DNA of 64,000 bases from Ampelocalamus luodianensis (GCA_036346255.1 JAYEVH010000471.1:124001-188000); one strand, 5' to 3'. Shown: positions 10,841 to 23,000, numbered from the stretch's first letter. Numbers and translations are program-made. Notes: a model not told the origin generated them from the sequence alone.

Positions 10841-13743
10841 ACTTGATATTCTTCAACTAATCAACAATAACATAAAGCCGTGAGTACATAAAGCACTCAA
10901 CAAGTCATGAGAAAATGTATGCAAATAGTATTCATGCAAGGCTTGAACAAAGGTTAGTTGTATGGCTATTTCGCATAAAGCAGCATTGACGATAAATACA
11001 ATAAATAGATTAAAATGCATAATTGAAATAAATAATTTCTTTGAAACAACCAGTGAACTACTCATTCACTTCTCAAGACAAACCACCAAGTGAATTAACC
11101 TTTCACCAACAAACATTATATTCACCAAGTGAACTTCCCATTCACACTCCGACTCATTTTATAAAGAAACTCTATCTCTCGTGTGAAATCCCCGAGCACA
11201 TCCATAACCGCGGATACAGCTATTCGAATAGTTTTACACTCTGTAGAGGTTGTACAACTTTACCCACATAACACGACTTCTCTAGTTTGTTTGGCATCAG
11301 TCGATACCACTGCTCACTACCTTAGGTAAGTAGTCTAGAGTACGCGTCAAGGCCTTTACAAAGTTCTATTTTGACCTGGTTCTACTCGCTAAGGTTTCAA
11401 TATCAATGTCTTTCCACCAAACAGGCCTCCTCTTGCGCCAAACACAACCCAAACAGAACCAAATCAAAACATCACTAATTAATTAGCCAGGTCCGTCCCA
11501 TCAAACATGTAGTTATATGGTTAAGGCCTAGTTCAATGGCGTACAAGATTAAGTCCTTGACAAGTTACTCAAGCGACTCTACCACAAACCCACAATGTGT
11601 TAACCACACCCTCAATTCACAACCGCTCGCCTGAGGGAAAATCATTTTGTTTAACCAAGACCAATGACATACCCTGTCATGGTACACAAATTTTATCAAC
11701 AGTGGCTAACCACCATGATTCCATATTTCATTAAGTCAAGATTAATCATTATGACACATGTGATGATGAACCCATCATACTAAGCTGAACTAAGCATATG
11801 AACGATACCCATGTTGGTGATATGAATATGTCCAACGAAAATTATCCATGCTAGGGTGACAAAAGATTCATGGCATTCAAATAATCAATGGATGAATAAT
11901 GACAACAGGTGATAGGTAATTCCAAAACAATTGATATAAAGATAACATGCAGTTGTACAAAATAATATACTTTTGAAATCATAGGATCAATATGATCAAA
12001 GGACCATGACTTGCCTTGGAATAAATCTTGAGATTGATCTTGATCTTGGTGAACTCCTCCTTGCTCAAAACTTCCGAACTATCAACGTCTACTCGTAAAC
12101 GAAGCAAATAAACTAAATAAATACAAAACAAAGAGAAAACAAACTCCAAAAATTAAATAAAAATCTTATTTAAATAGATCTTGAATTTAGATGAATTTAT
12201 AAATTTGAATGGGCTCAAACGGAGTTCGGATGAAGAAGATATGACCTCTAGAAGATCAAAACCCTAAGAAATACCCTAAATTGGATTTTCTGGAATTTTC
12301 TAAATTATTTTTCTATTAAAAAAATCTGGATTATGACATCAGCTGACATGTGGGGCCACGAGGCGAGTACTGTTTATAGAGTGTTGTTCATCATTTTCGA
12401 CTACGCATACTCGGAAGGAGTTTCGACCACCTGATCGAAAGGTTTCGACTGCACGTGGTCGTACAAGTTTCGACTACCCAATTGAAGAAGTTTCGACTGC
12501 CTAGTTGAAGAAGTTTTGACTGCCTGGTCGAAGAAGTTTCAACTGCCTTGTCGAAGAAATTTCGACAGCCTTGTCGAAGAAGTTCCAACTACCCGTGAAA
12601 CCAACAGAGACATGCAAGCATTGGATCTGGGCTGGAGCTGAGCTGGCGTGCAATGTGGACAGCCACGTCGACGAGTGCTCGGGCTTCTAGGGTCATCAGC
12701 GATTGATGGCATCTCACCAGCGGTGAGTGGTACCAATGAGTAGTTGACGCTATTGCGAATCTAATGAGGTGCTTACTGGTGGTCGGAGTCGACGTCGCCG
12801 GCGGTGAGCTTTTGGTGCCGAAGGGCTTCGGCTATTGTCAAAAACTTGCTCCGATGATGCTCTGGTGATGTGGATGGTTGCTAGAGGTAGGTCTTGCGAC
12901 GGTGATGGCGATGGCGTGGTCGACAACAACAAGGCGCCCACAGTGGCAGCGGAATTCACAAAACTCTAAGCCTCGCCCGAATCCCTAATTATCCGACTAC
13001 GGCGGCGCTAGGGCTCCGAAGGCGAGGGGGTTTGAGGTTTCGGGATGTGGGACAAAGGGCAATCCTAGGGGTGCTATTTATAGGGGTCGGGCGAGGCTAG
13101 GGTGGCGTATCGGCGGTGGAGTTCAAAACGAGTCCGAGACAACCACGCGACGAACTTGGGGATAGAAACCGATACTGGATTTGATTTTGCTAGATTTGGA
13201 CGAGGGAAGAGATAAGGATTTGGAAGTTGTATCGCTACAGGTTTCTTTCCATTGGAAACGATTTTGTTGGATGGGGCTTCTAGAAGTAGCAATGGCGAAC
13301 GCGGCGAAGTGCAGAGCGGGGAAGAAAAATAGAGGAGGACTACAACATACATAGGCCCACCTAGCAGAGGGAGCAAGGCGAGCGCACACGGTAGAGCGAG
13401 CTGAGATTGGAATAGGATTGGGTTGAGGCAAGGGAAATCAACCCAAGGACTTTTCGAGATTTTAAAAATAGGTTTTTCTTTTTAGAAAATACATAAAATC
13501 CAAATAGCAATTAGAATATAGAAAATGAACTCGGAAAAATTCTAAAAAAATCTAGAAAATATATCCAAGCACATAGAGTCCAAATAAAATAATTTTGACA
13601 ATAGTTGATGTTGACATTAATCACATTAAATTATTTTTGATTTGTGAAAATTCAGATTAAGCTTCAACTTTAATAGAAAATTTCAAATGGTTTTATTTTT
13701 ATTTTTGAAACTTCAAAAACAGACCAAATTTTGGGATGTTACA
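10841..13743 (-). repeat. Minus-strand LTR (family B) abutting the plant-mobile-domain pseudogene
   Basis: Read on the minus strand, the LTR starts at 13743 with TGTAACATCCC. It has a TATA box (TATAAATAG, 13074-13082), a GC-rich leader, and near its far end the palindrome CTATTCGAATAG (11220-11231), next to GTACAACTTTACCCA text that is also found at 53280. The first ~280 bp match 3165-3452. The left border is approximate. A small group of variants of TTTCGACTGCC at 12427-12590 forms a short degenerate repeat. The frames at 12391-13431 are taken as LTR sequence. Confidence 0.6.
13074..13082 (-). promoter_or_regulatory. TATA box of the family B LTR
   Basis: TATAAATAG on the minus strand, about 660 bp inside the LTR start at 13743, in GC-rich context. 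The position fits the U3 promoter of an LTR retrotransposon. Confidence 0.5.
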
Positions 13744-14757
13744 TGGCAGGCCTACTTCCACTAGCTAGGATGGTGGAGGCGACATGGGAGGATGAGGAGG
13801 ATGTCGCCGCCTAGGTGTCTACGTCGAGACGGTTTTCGTATGATCGGTGCCTCCTGACGGCGCTGGTTGACCCGTGGAGACTGGAGACGCACACGTTCCA
13901 CCTTCTGTGCAAGGAGATGATGCCAACTCTTCAGGACATGGGATACCTGACAGGGTTGCCCCACACGGGCGTCCCTATGGTAGCATACGACGTCTCAGAC
14001 ATGTGGCACACGGAGATCCTCGCAAGGTTCCATGGGTTGCTGCCGGCCAATGCCGGCTACAGGGAGTTCTCCAATATGTAGGGGCCAATGCTGAAGTGGA
14101 TCAATCAGTTCGATGTAAGTATTTATAACTCTTGTGTTTTTATTCAATTCATTTGTTCAACTTATTGATATGTCTTTGTCATCTTGCGGCTGGCTGCCCT
14201 AGGACCGGACGCACCCAAGTACATAGTGAGAAGGTACTTTAAGGTGTACTTGCTGTGGCTCTTCGGGTGGATCATGTTCCTAGGGTCCCACAGCGGCAGC
14301 GTGGAAAAGCACATGATTCGCTACGCACTGGAACTGGTGGATGTGGAGGTGGACAAGATCCCGCTGTATGCCTGGGGCCCAGCGGTGCTGTGCACGATGT
14401 ACTGCAGCCTGTGCATTGCGTGCCCCTAGGTTCAGGAGAGCTCCATCCTCTCTAGACGCTCACTGCTTCTTCAAATGTCGTTCTTCGAGTGTTTTCAGAT
14501 CGGACGACCATAGTTAGACCTGGGAGCCTACATCGATGAGATGTACGCCGTCGATGACCCTATGGACCGGCCAACCATGGGTACAGTGTGGTGTCACCGA
14601 CAAGTAAGTTTTTTGAACCTTAAGTCCTTGTCGTAATTTAATTTAATTGCATGTGCTAAGTTTTTGTTGTTCTATTCCACTGGTCATCTTCACTCCAATC
14701 ACTATGCACTCATCCTACCCGGACTACGTTACGATGTTCGATCAGTTGATTGATGAT
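13743..14757 (+). pseudogene. Plant mobile domain (PMD / aminotransferase-like) pseudogene
   Basis: The translated pieces match the plant mobile domain, found in MAIL1-type proteins and in many plant transposon-derived genes. The first exon starts with an ATG at 13743 (MAGLLPLARMVE), has an in-frame TAG near 13812, and goes on with LVDPWRLETHTFHL and LQDMGYLTGLP. A GTAAGT donor follows at 14116 and an acceptor lies just before 14202. A second block (14184-14429) reads YFKVYLLWLFGWIMFLGSHS. Later pieces near 14515-14600 and 14690-14757 carry more of the domain in changing frames. Stops and frame changes make it non-functional. The family B LTR abuts the start codon and the family D LTR ends the gene, so both flanks are lost. 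Confidence 0.7.
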
Positions 14758-15081
14758 TGTCGGACCCCGGGGCATTGAATACCCAAAATCCTCGTGTCTG
14801 TACCATAGTTGTCCCATGATCAGTGGCTAGTACACACATCCACAACATTGGTATACACATACATACATACATATAGCATAAAATAAATATGATACATAAC
14901 TTAACCAATTACAAAATTTGCATCAAAAGGGTCGACTGGGTAAGTAAAAGTTCAAGTATCAGAAGTAGCGAATTAAACAGTGGAAGCATAACATGTATAT
15001 AAGCCAAAAGTCTAGCGGTATGCCCATCCAAAACCTCAGGCAATCGACAAGGAATAATACCTAGAAAGACCCATCACCGAA
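14758..15081 (-). repeat. End of LTR family D, separated from its remainder by element E
   Basis: The block starts with TGTCGGACCCCGGGG at 14758 and reaches the target duplication CCGAA at 15077-15081. The same LTR resumes at 51483, after the E insertion. It contains an ACATACATACATAC microsatellite near 14860 and no gene. Orientation is inferred from the 51488 side, which resembles family B read on the minus strand. Confidence 0.55.
15077..15081. repeat. Left target-site duplication CCGAA of element E
   Basis: CCGAA lies immediately before the LTR terminus TGATGCGAC at 15082. The identical five bases follow the other outer LTR end at 51482. Five bases is the usual duplication length for LTR retrotransposons. 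Confidence 0.85.
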
Positions 15082-15921
15082 TGATGCGACATTGGGTGTC
15101 CCAATCTTTCGATGAGAAGGATAATTTCGATTTGGTCGAGATGACTCACGATTTGGCTACCAATCGTACACGACGAATATGCCTGGCAATCGCTGAACCA
15201 ACTCCATGATTGTTATCAACCTTGCTAGAAGCACGATCGACCTGACCACGAAGGTCTATTTTTGCATGCAATTAAAGAACAAGCAAGAACAAGATAATAA
15301 GCAATCTGAAATTGCAAATAGGATTGAGGTACTCGATAATGTGGGATTCTGAAGTAGTCCTTTACAGTTGGTCTAGTCGATACAAGCGAAGAACAAGAGT
15401 TTTCACAATGAATAAACTAAGCAAACGAAATCCACTAAACCCTAAGGATGGTGGCCACTATGTATAGGAGGAAGAGGCGAAGGAAGGGGTCACGTGAACA
15501 GTACGGGCTGCCTAGGGTTACAAGGCCCATGGGGCCAAGTGGACTCAGAAAAAACACCTAACTGTTTTGGCAATTGCGGTGCGCATAGAAGGAATTTAGA
15601 GATGAATCCTGATCCGTTGGAAAAACAACGAGATAAGCTTTCCATCAAGTACTCGTGGACCTCCAACGGACTCCGTATGTGAAAGTTATGCATGTTTGAA
15701 GTCGGTGCTGTCTCCGAAGGCCAAATTGGATTCTAAAATGTATCCATCTTGAACCCTTTATGCGTTAATGCATTCCTCCTTGTATAGCTGCACAAATATA
15801 CATTTTTATTATTAGGTAGCTTCATATTCTCATTTAAAACAAATTGAAGCTAAAGGAACGAATTCAACTTTTGTTCAATCTTGGGAACTATAGTCGATGC
15901 GCTTGTGGCATGGTCACATCA
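15082..15921 (-). repeat. 3' LTR of element E
   Basis: 840-bp LTR, near-identical in order to 50630-51482 with scattered substitutions (for example TGCGACATTGG against TGTGACAATGG). Read on the minus strand it starts TGATGTGACCATGCC directly after the purine tract AAGAAAGGGAGGA (15922-15934). Confidence 0.9.
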
Positions 15922-16494
15922 TCCTCCCTTTCTTGACAAAAACCATCCTCGCTTTAGTGGATGTAGCCTCACATATTGCATGATCTTGATCATAAATCTT
16001 GGTGCAAGACAAAGGACACAGCGAACTCTCATTATGTAATATCATAAGTTCTTTATCAAACAAAGTAAAACCTCTTTGAAATGAGTGTACCTGATAAGAA
16101 GTATTCTCATTGGATGGTGTTGGAACTATGTATGTATGTGTCTCATCCGGCTCCCTTTCTTTAGAAAATAGGGTATTTGATTGTGACCTATTCACATGAA
16201 AACAAGTGTAGGAGAGCACTACAGAACTTTCAATGCAAACATGAGACACATAAAATTCATTCTTATCATATTCTCCTAGCAAATTGACTTTGTATTCGTC
16301 ATGCTTTCCTTTAAACAACAATTTGAAAGGATCTTCATCAATAATGCTTTGCTGGATAGTAGATAAATCCACAAGTGTAGCAAATCTATCTAAGTAGATA
16401 ACTAAAGCAAAAGAAACTTTAGAGAAGTCTTCCCTAATATTGATGATATCAATGAGAGGTAAATTCTTTTCCAACGCAAATGGAGCAATGGTTG
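15914..16494 (-). pseudogene. Terminal reading frame of gypsy element E, function unknown
   Basis: An uninterrupted frame of at least 186 codons ends against the 3' LTR. It enters through the family C insertion at 16494 without an ATG (the first methionine-like codon, at 16474, is TTG), so it is the 3' part of a longer frame. Text includes DPFKLLFKGKHDEYKVNLLG, FSKEREPDETHTYIVPTP and, at the end, KARMVFVKKGRMM. I see no catalytic motif or membrane segment. Its place, last before the 3' LTR, fits either a C-terminal polyprotein region or an extra 3' frame as carried by some grass gypsy elements. The codons for KKGRM coincide with the polypurine tract and the stop codon lies inside the LTR. It is the longest unbroken frame among the element pieces outside the Sirevirus. 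Confidence 0.55.
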
Positions 16495-18014
16495 TGTAAT
16501 ACCTCGAATATCAAATAGAGAGAACATATTATTCGGAAGTGAAATTTATTCAAATTTGAATGCACTAAAGTTTAGAGGAAAATTAAAAGAAAATTCATGA
16601 TTTGAGGGAGGATTGGACCTTGGGCTTTCAGCCCAAGGCGTCCTAGCCAAGTGGGCCGGCCTTGTAGTGGAGTCAAGAAGGGGGGGTCCCCTTCTCCAAA
16701 ACCCTACCCTCTGCTACAGTACCATACCGCACTGTAGCACGTGGGTACTGTAGCAGCCCCCCCTCCGTGCTGCTCTACCAAGATGAGGAAGACGCTCCGA
16801 GGTGCCGCTGGCCATGGTGGAAGGAGAAGAAGGGAGAAGAAGAAAGGAGGAGAAGAAGAAGATCCTCTTCGTGGGTTTTGGTTCAGCGTTTCATGCGTCT
16901 CCAAGGGTATCAATTCGTTTCCCCACTGTTTTGATGTTGTTTAGATGCAAAACCGATTAGAATAGTTTGGATCAAAGTCAGTCTGCTGTAGATTCGAATC
17001 TGTCCAGTATGTTGCGCGGGCTGTTTCGACATCTTAGAGGCCGAATCAGAAGTTTTGATCTCCTAGAGTTATTTAGATAATATTCTTAGCTTTCGGTGTC
17101 CGCCAAGAACACCTGATTCCGACGTACGGATCAAAAGTTATGATCATTTTAGTTTCTGCTGTACAGAACTCTGATGAGAAATAGCAGTCTCTATAATTGA
17201 TAAAATATGACCTAGTTAGTTAATGATTCAGAAGACTTTCCCATAACTACTTTTGTACTTGACCTCATTAGCTTTCAGGATTGATAAAGAACACCCCATT
17301 TAGATTTGTAGAACAAAAGTTATGCATGTTTTAAGTTGACTGTCCAGAATCCTGACGAGAATAAAATATTAGTTTTTCTTTTGATATATGATCAAGTTAA
17401 TGGCAGATTCAACACTTTCGCTCAACTAGGTTATTGTAGATAATCTTGTTACCTTTCAAACAAGCCTGAGAACACCCCTTTTTGAGTTTTATAGCAAAAG
17501 TTATGTTACTTTTACTGTTGCTGTCTACCAAGGTTCCCTGTTAGAATGTGGTTTAATTCGAACAAATGTGCACAATTAATTGACGGGGTTGGGGTATGTG
17601 TTAGGAGCGATGCGAGTAGTGTCATGATGTCTTGGTTCTTATTGAGTAACTTTGGTGTAGGGGGTGAGGCGCCGAGGTTAGCGGCATCATTGTTGCCTCC
17701 AACGTATCGCAACGCTAAAGACAAGTACACTGACGTTTGTATGAATTGTGTATGTTGTATGCTTGAGGTTCATGCTGTGTTTTCATTTGATACGTGAGAA
17801 GTTTCGATGATCATGTTCATGTTCCGTCCACGGGAGTGGAGCTCCACGGGAGTGGAGTCTAATACTGTTGGAGGTGATGCTAGTCCTTATTCATAAGTAC
17901 ATCGACAAGCATATATTTTGTGAATTTTGGATGCCTATTGTTCGTGTTATATCTTCATTTGATATGTGTCAAGCTTCAATGATATATTCTTTTCATATGT
18001 GTAGATATGATGGT
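16495..18014 (+). repeat. LTR family C fragment inserted in element E
   Basis: It starts with TGTAATACCTCG at 16495, inside the terminal reading frame of E, and runs to 18014, where chromovirus A begins. It carries a GC-rich hairpin (16711-16756), a GA-rich purine run (16820-16865) and a doublet CCACGGGAGTGGAG at 17828-17860. No coding domain was found; the frames at 16741 and 17546 are LTR sequence. The 3' part is missing here; a likely continuation of the same family is at 7614-8100. Confidence 0.55.
16711..16756. other. Perfect 13-bp inverted repeat in LTR C
   Basis: The arms CTGCTACAGTACC (16711-16723) and GGTACTGTAGCAG (16744-16756) are exact reverse complements with a 20-base loop. The loop holds a further GCACTGTAGCAC. 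It lies ~215 bp inside the LTR start, in the expected U3 promoter region. Confidence 0.8.
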
Positions 18015-21000
18015 TGTAACATCCCAATTTTGGGCTTGTGTTTCAAATGTAAGAAAATGAGGGGAAATTAAAACTTTTTCTTACATCTTGTACTTCCTGC
18101 ATGCTTTGGACAATTGTTGTAAAGAGATTATGGGAATACAAAGATCACAAGTCATTTCGACCCACATCTTATTCTTCTTAATCATCCTTGTTCCATCTTG
18201 TGATAATCTCCTGGAAATATTTTTCCTAAATTCTTGGGTTGGTATGTGACTCCTCTGGAAAATTCCACCATTTTTAGAAATTGTTTGGATGCTGTTGGAG
18301 GGAAGTCAACCCAATTCAAAATCTAGTCAAACCTTGGGCCAGCACCTTGTTAAATTTTTGGGGGAAGAAGCATAGCACAAAAGCCTCTGAAAATTTTATA
18401 CAAGGTCAATAACTCAGCTAGCAAGCTCCTGTAAAAGTTTCATAATTTTTGGAGTGAGTTTGCTACTTCAATTTAAATCCCCAAACTTCAGATCTGCTTG
18501 AAACCCAAAGTTAGGGTCGAGCTGACTGGCTCGAGTCGACCAGTCCGACCAACCAATCGACTCGCTCGAGTCGAGTCACTAGGCCGCACCGAGCTTGGCC
18601 TGGTCTCGTGTGTGAGCCGTTGATTTGAAATCCAACGCTCATGCACCACCCCGACCTCCTCTTCGTTCTTCTTCTTCCTTCTTCCGCCATGCGCGAAGGC
18701 GTGCAGCGCAGTGAGCAGTGGCAAAGGTCCAGCCACTGGTGGGGCCCTACAACGGCTCGAGCCCCTCGTTGTCAACCGTGTCGCCTTTGCTCGACCTTAC
18801 CCGCCTCGCCTCATTTTCTCGCAAAGAACTCTCTTTGTCCCATCGCCATTAAGCCTCGTCCTCGAGCTCATCACTCGAGCTACTTGAGCACCTCAAGGCT
18901 TTCCTCTACTCCCTTCTACCTCCGGTCGCCTCCCAAACCTTTCTCAGAAGGTTGAGCGCCAAATCTCACCTTGAGCTCATTTCCGCCATTTCTGGCCGCG
19001 TGAGCTCCATTGGTGAACTTGGGTCCTCCGGTGGTCCTCTTGCCCTAATCTTGTTTCCCTGAAGGCCCCTGGTCATCGCAAAGTCGTCCCTAACTCCGGT
19101 TTGGGTTGTTTTCACAGAGCAACCTTGATCGAGACTTCGCGTTGCGCCGTAAGGGCACTCCTTCGTCCCCATCTCCGGTGAGGTTCCTCCACTCGATTCC
19201 TTGGTTCAAGCCACCTAAGGTCATCGCGAAGTGTTCCTCATCACCCTTTTTCTCTATAATTGCTCGTGAGCCACTATCGTCGTTATCTTCCTCACCTCCG
19301 TGAATCGCTCCCGCGGCACTCCTCCGACCTCCTCGACCACCCCCGTGCCTGGTGAGTTCATTTTAGTCCCTTAGAGCTTAAGGTCTAGCTAGATAGCTCG
19401 TGAAGCGCTCCTTTTCGTGTTTTCGGTTTTGCCGAAACCAGTCCTCCGCTCGCTCGGCTCGCGGCGTTCAAGGCCATCGCCGCCGAAAGCACCTCCGTTG
19501 GGTTCGCAATACTATTAGCTTCATTTGGTGGCTTTGGTTCCGCCGCCGTGGCCCTGTCGTCGGCGACGTGTCGCGAGCTCACCGTCGAGCTCTGACCTTG
19601 TCGTGTTTTTGTCAAGCCATTGACCTCTTTCGTTCATCGTGGCTGTTCAAGACCACCCTCGATTCGATCCCGACCGTAGGATCTTGTCTCGCAAAAACTC
19701 AAGCCCTAGGACCTCCTTGAGTAATCTCACCTTTAAGACCTCCGCACTTTGCTCTTAGCCGCTGGATCTGGCTCGTGAAAATCTTGCGCGCCAGACCTCC
19801 CCTTGGTTGAATCCTAGCCGCTAGGACCACTCTGCGCAAAAAGACCTCCTCGAGGTCATTTTTGTAAAAACCACCTTCGGGACCTCCACCAGGTCCTCTT
19901 TGCAAAAGACCTCCTTGGTCATTATGCAAAGACCACCTCAGACCACCTCGGGTCGTCTTTGTAAAGCCACCCGTGGCCTTTACAAAGAAACCACCGCCGA
20001 ACCTCTTAGGCTCAATCCTAACCGCTCACGACCTCCCGGATTAGATCTCGAGCGTTAGATCTCTTTTGTCGGATCCTTAGCGCCTGTATCCTCCTCGCGT
20101 CGATCCGGACCGCTCAAGACCTCCCTAGGTCTAATCAACCGCCCGGATCTCTCCGATTAAAACCCTATCGCTTAGGACCTCCCAGAAGATCTTGGCCATC
20201 CAAGACCTCCTCGTGTCAATCTCGGCCGATCAAGACCTCCCTCCGGAAGATCTTGACCGTCTAGGACCTCCTCCTTTGGATCGAGAGCGTTAGGACCTCC
20301 TCCTCCGGTCTAAACCGTTAGATTTAGATCTAACGGTTAGACCTCCTTCGTGGATTTAGCCGTAGGACCTCCGCCGGAGATCTAGACCGCTGGGACCTCC
20401 TCGTGGGATTCGACCGTCCCGACCTCTTTCCTTGGATTTAAAGCCTTAAGACCTCCCCTAGTGCTCTGGACCGCGGGACTCGATCGACGGTCCACGACCT
20501 CCTAGGCGCCAGACCTCCTTGCGCGCGTGCGCGCGCCGGTCGTGATCGTTGGGTCGATCTCAACGATCCGCACCTCCCAGCAAGGGAGGAGGTCTTGTGC
20601 GCGCCGTGCTTCGAGCTCAGAGTCGTCGGACCTTGATCTAACGCCCACGACCTCCCCTTGTCTTCCAGTTCGCTTGGACCTCGAGAGCTCAAGTTTCCTA
20701 AGTCTTTTCTTCGTTTCAAATTTCAAAAGTGCATAACTTTGTCATTTTAACTCCTTTTGAATGATTCCATTCTTTGTAGCTTTGTTATAGTATAAACTTT
20801 AACTGAGAATGAAATTAGGCCCCGTGTTGTAGCAGAAAATGATTTTAATAGCATGATCTTGTTTAATGAAAAATGAGGTCTAGAAATTCATGAGAAATTT
20901 GTAAACCACATAACTTCCTCTCTGTAGTTGCAAAGTGGGCAAACTCAACCTGGTAATTTGGCCTATAGACATGCCTTAAATTGATCTAGGCTTTGTCTTT

Positions 21001-22984
21001 AGTCATGTTCTGAGAAATGATATATACTAGTTGTAGAACTTAGAAAAATCATAACTAAATCATCTTAACTCCAAATGACCTAAAATTTTATATGGGTTAC
21101 CACTATACCAGTAGGTAGCTACCATAAAATTTCAGCTTCAAAATCTTTCTAGAAAATATTTTTGCTACAGTGCTAATTATGGTAGAAAATGAGTTTTTAA
21201 GTAATATCTTTGCACCACAAATCCAAATTAGGTTTTTCTAGTTTCTATGTCTTGGTATATTTGTATTCTACCTTGTGTATAAATTTCGTTGTATTTGGAT
21301 AATTTTTGCTTGCTCTTTTGTTTAAGTGTTGCTAGTCTTATTGGTTGTTCTTGGTTCTTTTGCCTTTCGCTAGGATTCGACATTTCATGTAACCCGAGAG
21401 CGACCCTCCGCAACAAATTGAGCAACGACAAGAAGGCAAGCAGTTTGATCATGTTAATCCCAGTATTTTAAGTATTTATGTTGATTACAAATTCTATGTA
21501 CGCATTGCTACTTTGTTTTAATAGTTGGCCTAGTAGATGCATTTCCTTAGCAAATGATTATCCTCTACTACCATGAGCCTAGGTTACTTGCTGTGATTTA
21601 GAGTTCGTGGATGGGCTCTTGTCACTTAGTAGTTTGCGAATTAATTGCTTAGCCATGCTTAGTTTCCAGTAGAAATGGGCGGTTATCGACTTGTCGATAA
21701 CCTTGATCACACAAAACTTATTATGATTTATGATTTCCACCTTGTGCCATGTCTACTTATGAAAACTAAAACTAAAAACAAAATGATTTAGACTTGGGCA
21801 CAATGGTAAGATGGTGTGATTGTGGGGTGTGATCGAATGTTGCCCGGTCAACAAGGACCGAACATCTTGTTACACTAAACCAAGCATTTTAGCGCATAAC
21901 CACATTAGAGGTATGGGACCTCTCTTGACTTAGTACTTTGGCGTGTATTGGCTCCAGTCGCAGGAGTCGCAGGAGGGATGGTGTTGGGAGCATTGTAGTG
22001 TCCAAAGGCTTCCCCGTGATGGCCGGTTGTCTTTCGCTTGCAATGTAAGCATATGGGTTTCTATCCATATGAGCTGCTCGTAGTTAATACACAAGATTGG
22101 AAATGTCTCAGAGGACTTAGCCGGGCAAGCATACCTTCTGGAAGTGTGTTTTGTGGCTTAAAGGCGGTCTCAAGTGTGGGTACATTGGTACACCCCGCAG
22201 GTTAAAACTATTCGAATAGCCTCGCCCTAGGTTATGGACACGCTTGGCAAGGTCTTTCAAGAGTTAGACTACAACCTTTTAAATTAAAACTTGATGGGTG
22301 GTACGAATCGGGATTCGTGTTATGTTGTGGTGACTATTGGGTTAGTCACTTCTAGGTGGTTACTTGTATGTATTTTTACTTACTGTTACTTTGATAACAA
22401 AATAAAGTTGCAAACTTGCTTTTAAAATGTATCACATTATTGCAAATAAAGTTGGCTTCATGCAAAATGAGACATATGACCTCCACCTAAATAAGCTTGC
22501 ATGTAGTTTATGAATAGGTCTGCTATTCCACACGTCAGTCTTGCGGGTACAAAGACAATCTTTGTACTCAGTTGCTATGCTTAATTGTTTTGTTGCAGAG
22601 GAGGAAGGTGAGCTCAAGGGCCTCACTTTTGTGAGTGTGTTGTGGTAGCATGGCGACTAGCTTGGCGGCCCGGTCGGTTGCCTTGTGGGTTATGTTGGCT
22701 AACCGTCGACTTTTGTTCTAGCCATCTTATGGCGCTTTTGCTTCATTGTCATTCTTGTATATTGTTCTATTTGGCGGTCGGTTCTCTTTGTAATAACTTT
22801 ACTTTATGTATGTCGTTGTTGAACTTAGTGATGTATGTGTATGGAATTGATGTGTAATTTTGTGATGATGTACATATGCTGCAATTCAGGAAGCATATGT
22901 CCATCGAGGCTTAGAATGTTTAATTAGTAACGCTAGAACCAATTGGAGGTTAAGTGTTACTAGTTAAATATTCCGGTCCTCACA
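18015..22984 (+). repeat. 5' LTR of chromovirus A (4970 bp)
   Basis: It starts TGTAACATCCC and ends GGTCCTCACA. Inside are AT-rich start sequence (18015-18480), a GC-rich region with short frames (18500-19700), the GACCTCC array (19735-20690), AT-rich sequence (20700-21360), the TTTGATCATGTTAATCC block (21446), the palindrome CTATTCGAATAG (22208-22219) and the TTTGTTGCAG purine block (22590). No gene is supported in it. It matches 27911-32650 almost base for base in the AT-rich part; the GC-rich part has many small indels between copies. Confidence 0.9.
19735..20690 (+). repeat. GACCTCC array with ~30-bp period in the 5' LTR
   Basis: GACCTCC recurs roughly every 30 bases with spacer variants such as GATCTTGACCGTCTAG. 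Equivalent arrays lie at 29630-30620 and 35080-35930 (plus) and 5190-5860 (inverted). It is the most repetitive part of the ~5-kb LTR. Confidence 0.85.
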
Positions 22985-22988
22985 AAGT

Positions 22989-23000
22989 TGGTATCGAGCC
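22989..23000 (+). other. tRNA primer-binding site of chromovirus A (initiator Met type, decayed)
   Basis: TGGTATCGAGCC lies four bases after the LTR end. It differs by one missing base from the TGGTATCAGAGC site seen in the other two elements of this window, which is complementary to the 3' end of initiator tRNA-Met. Confidence 0.7.
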
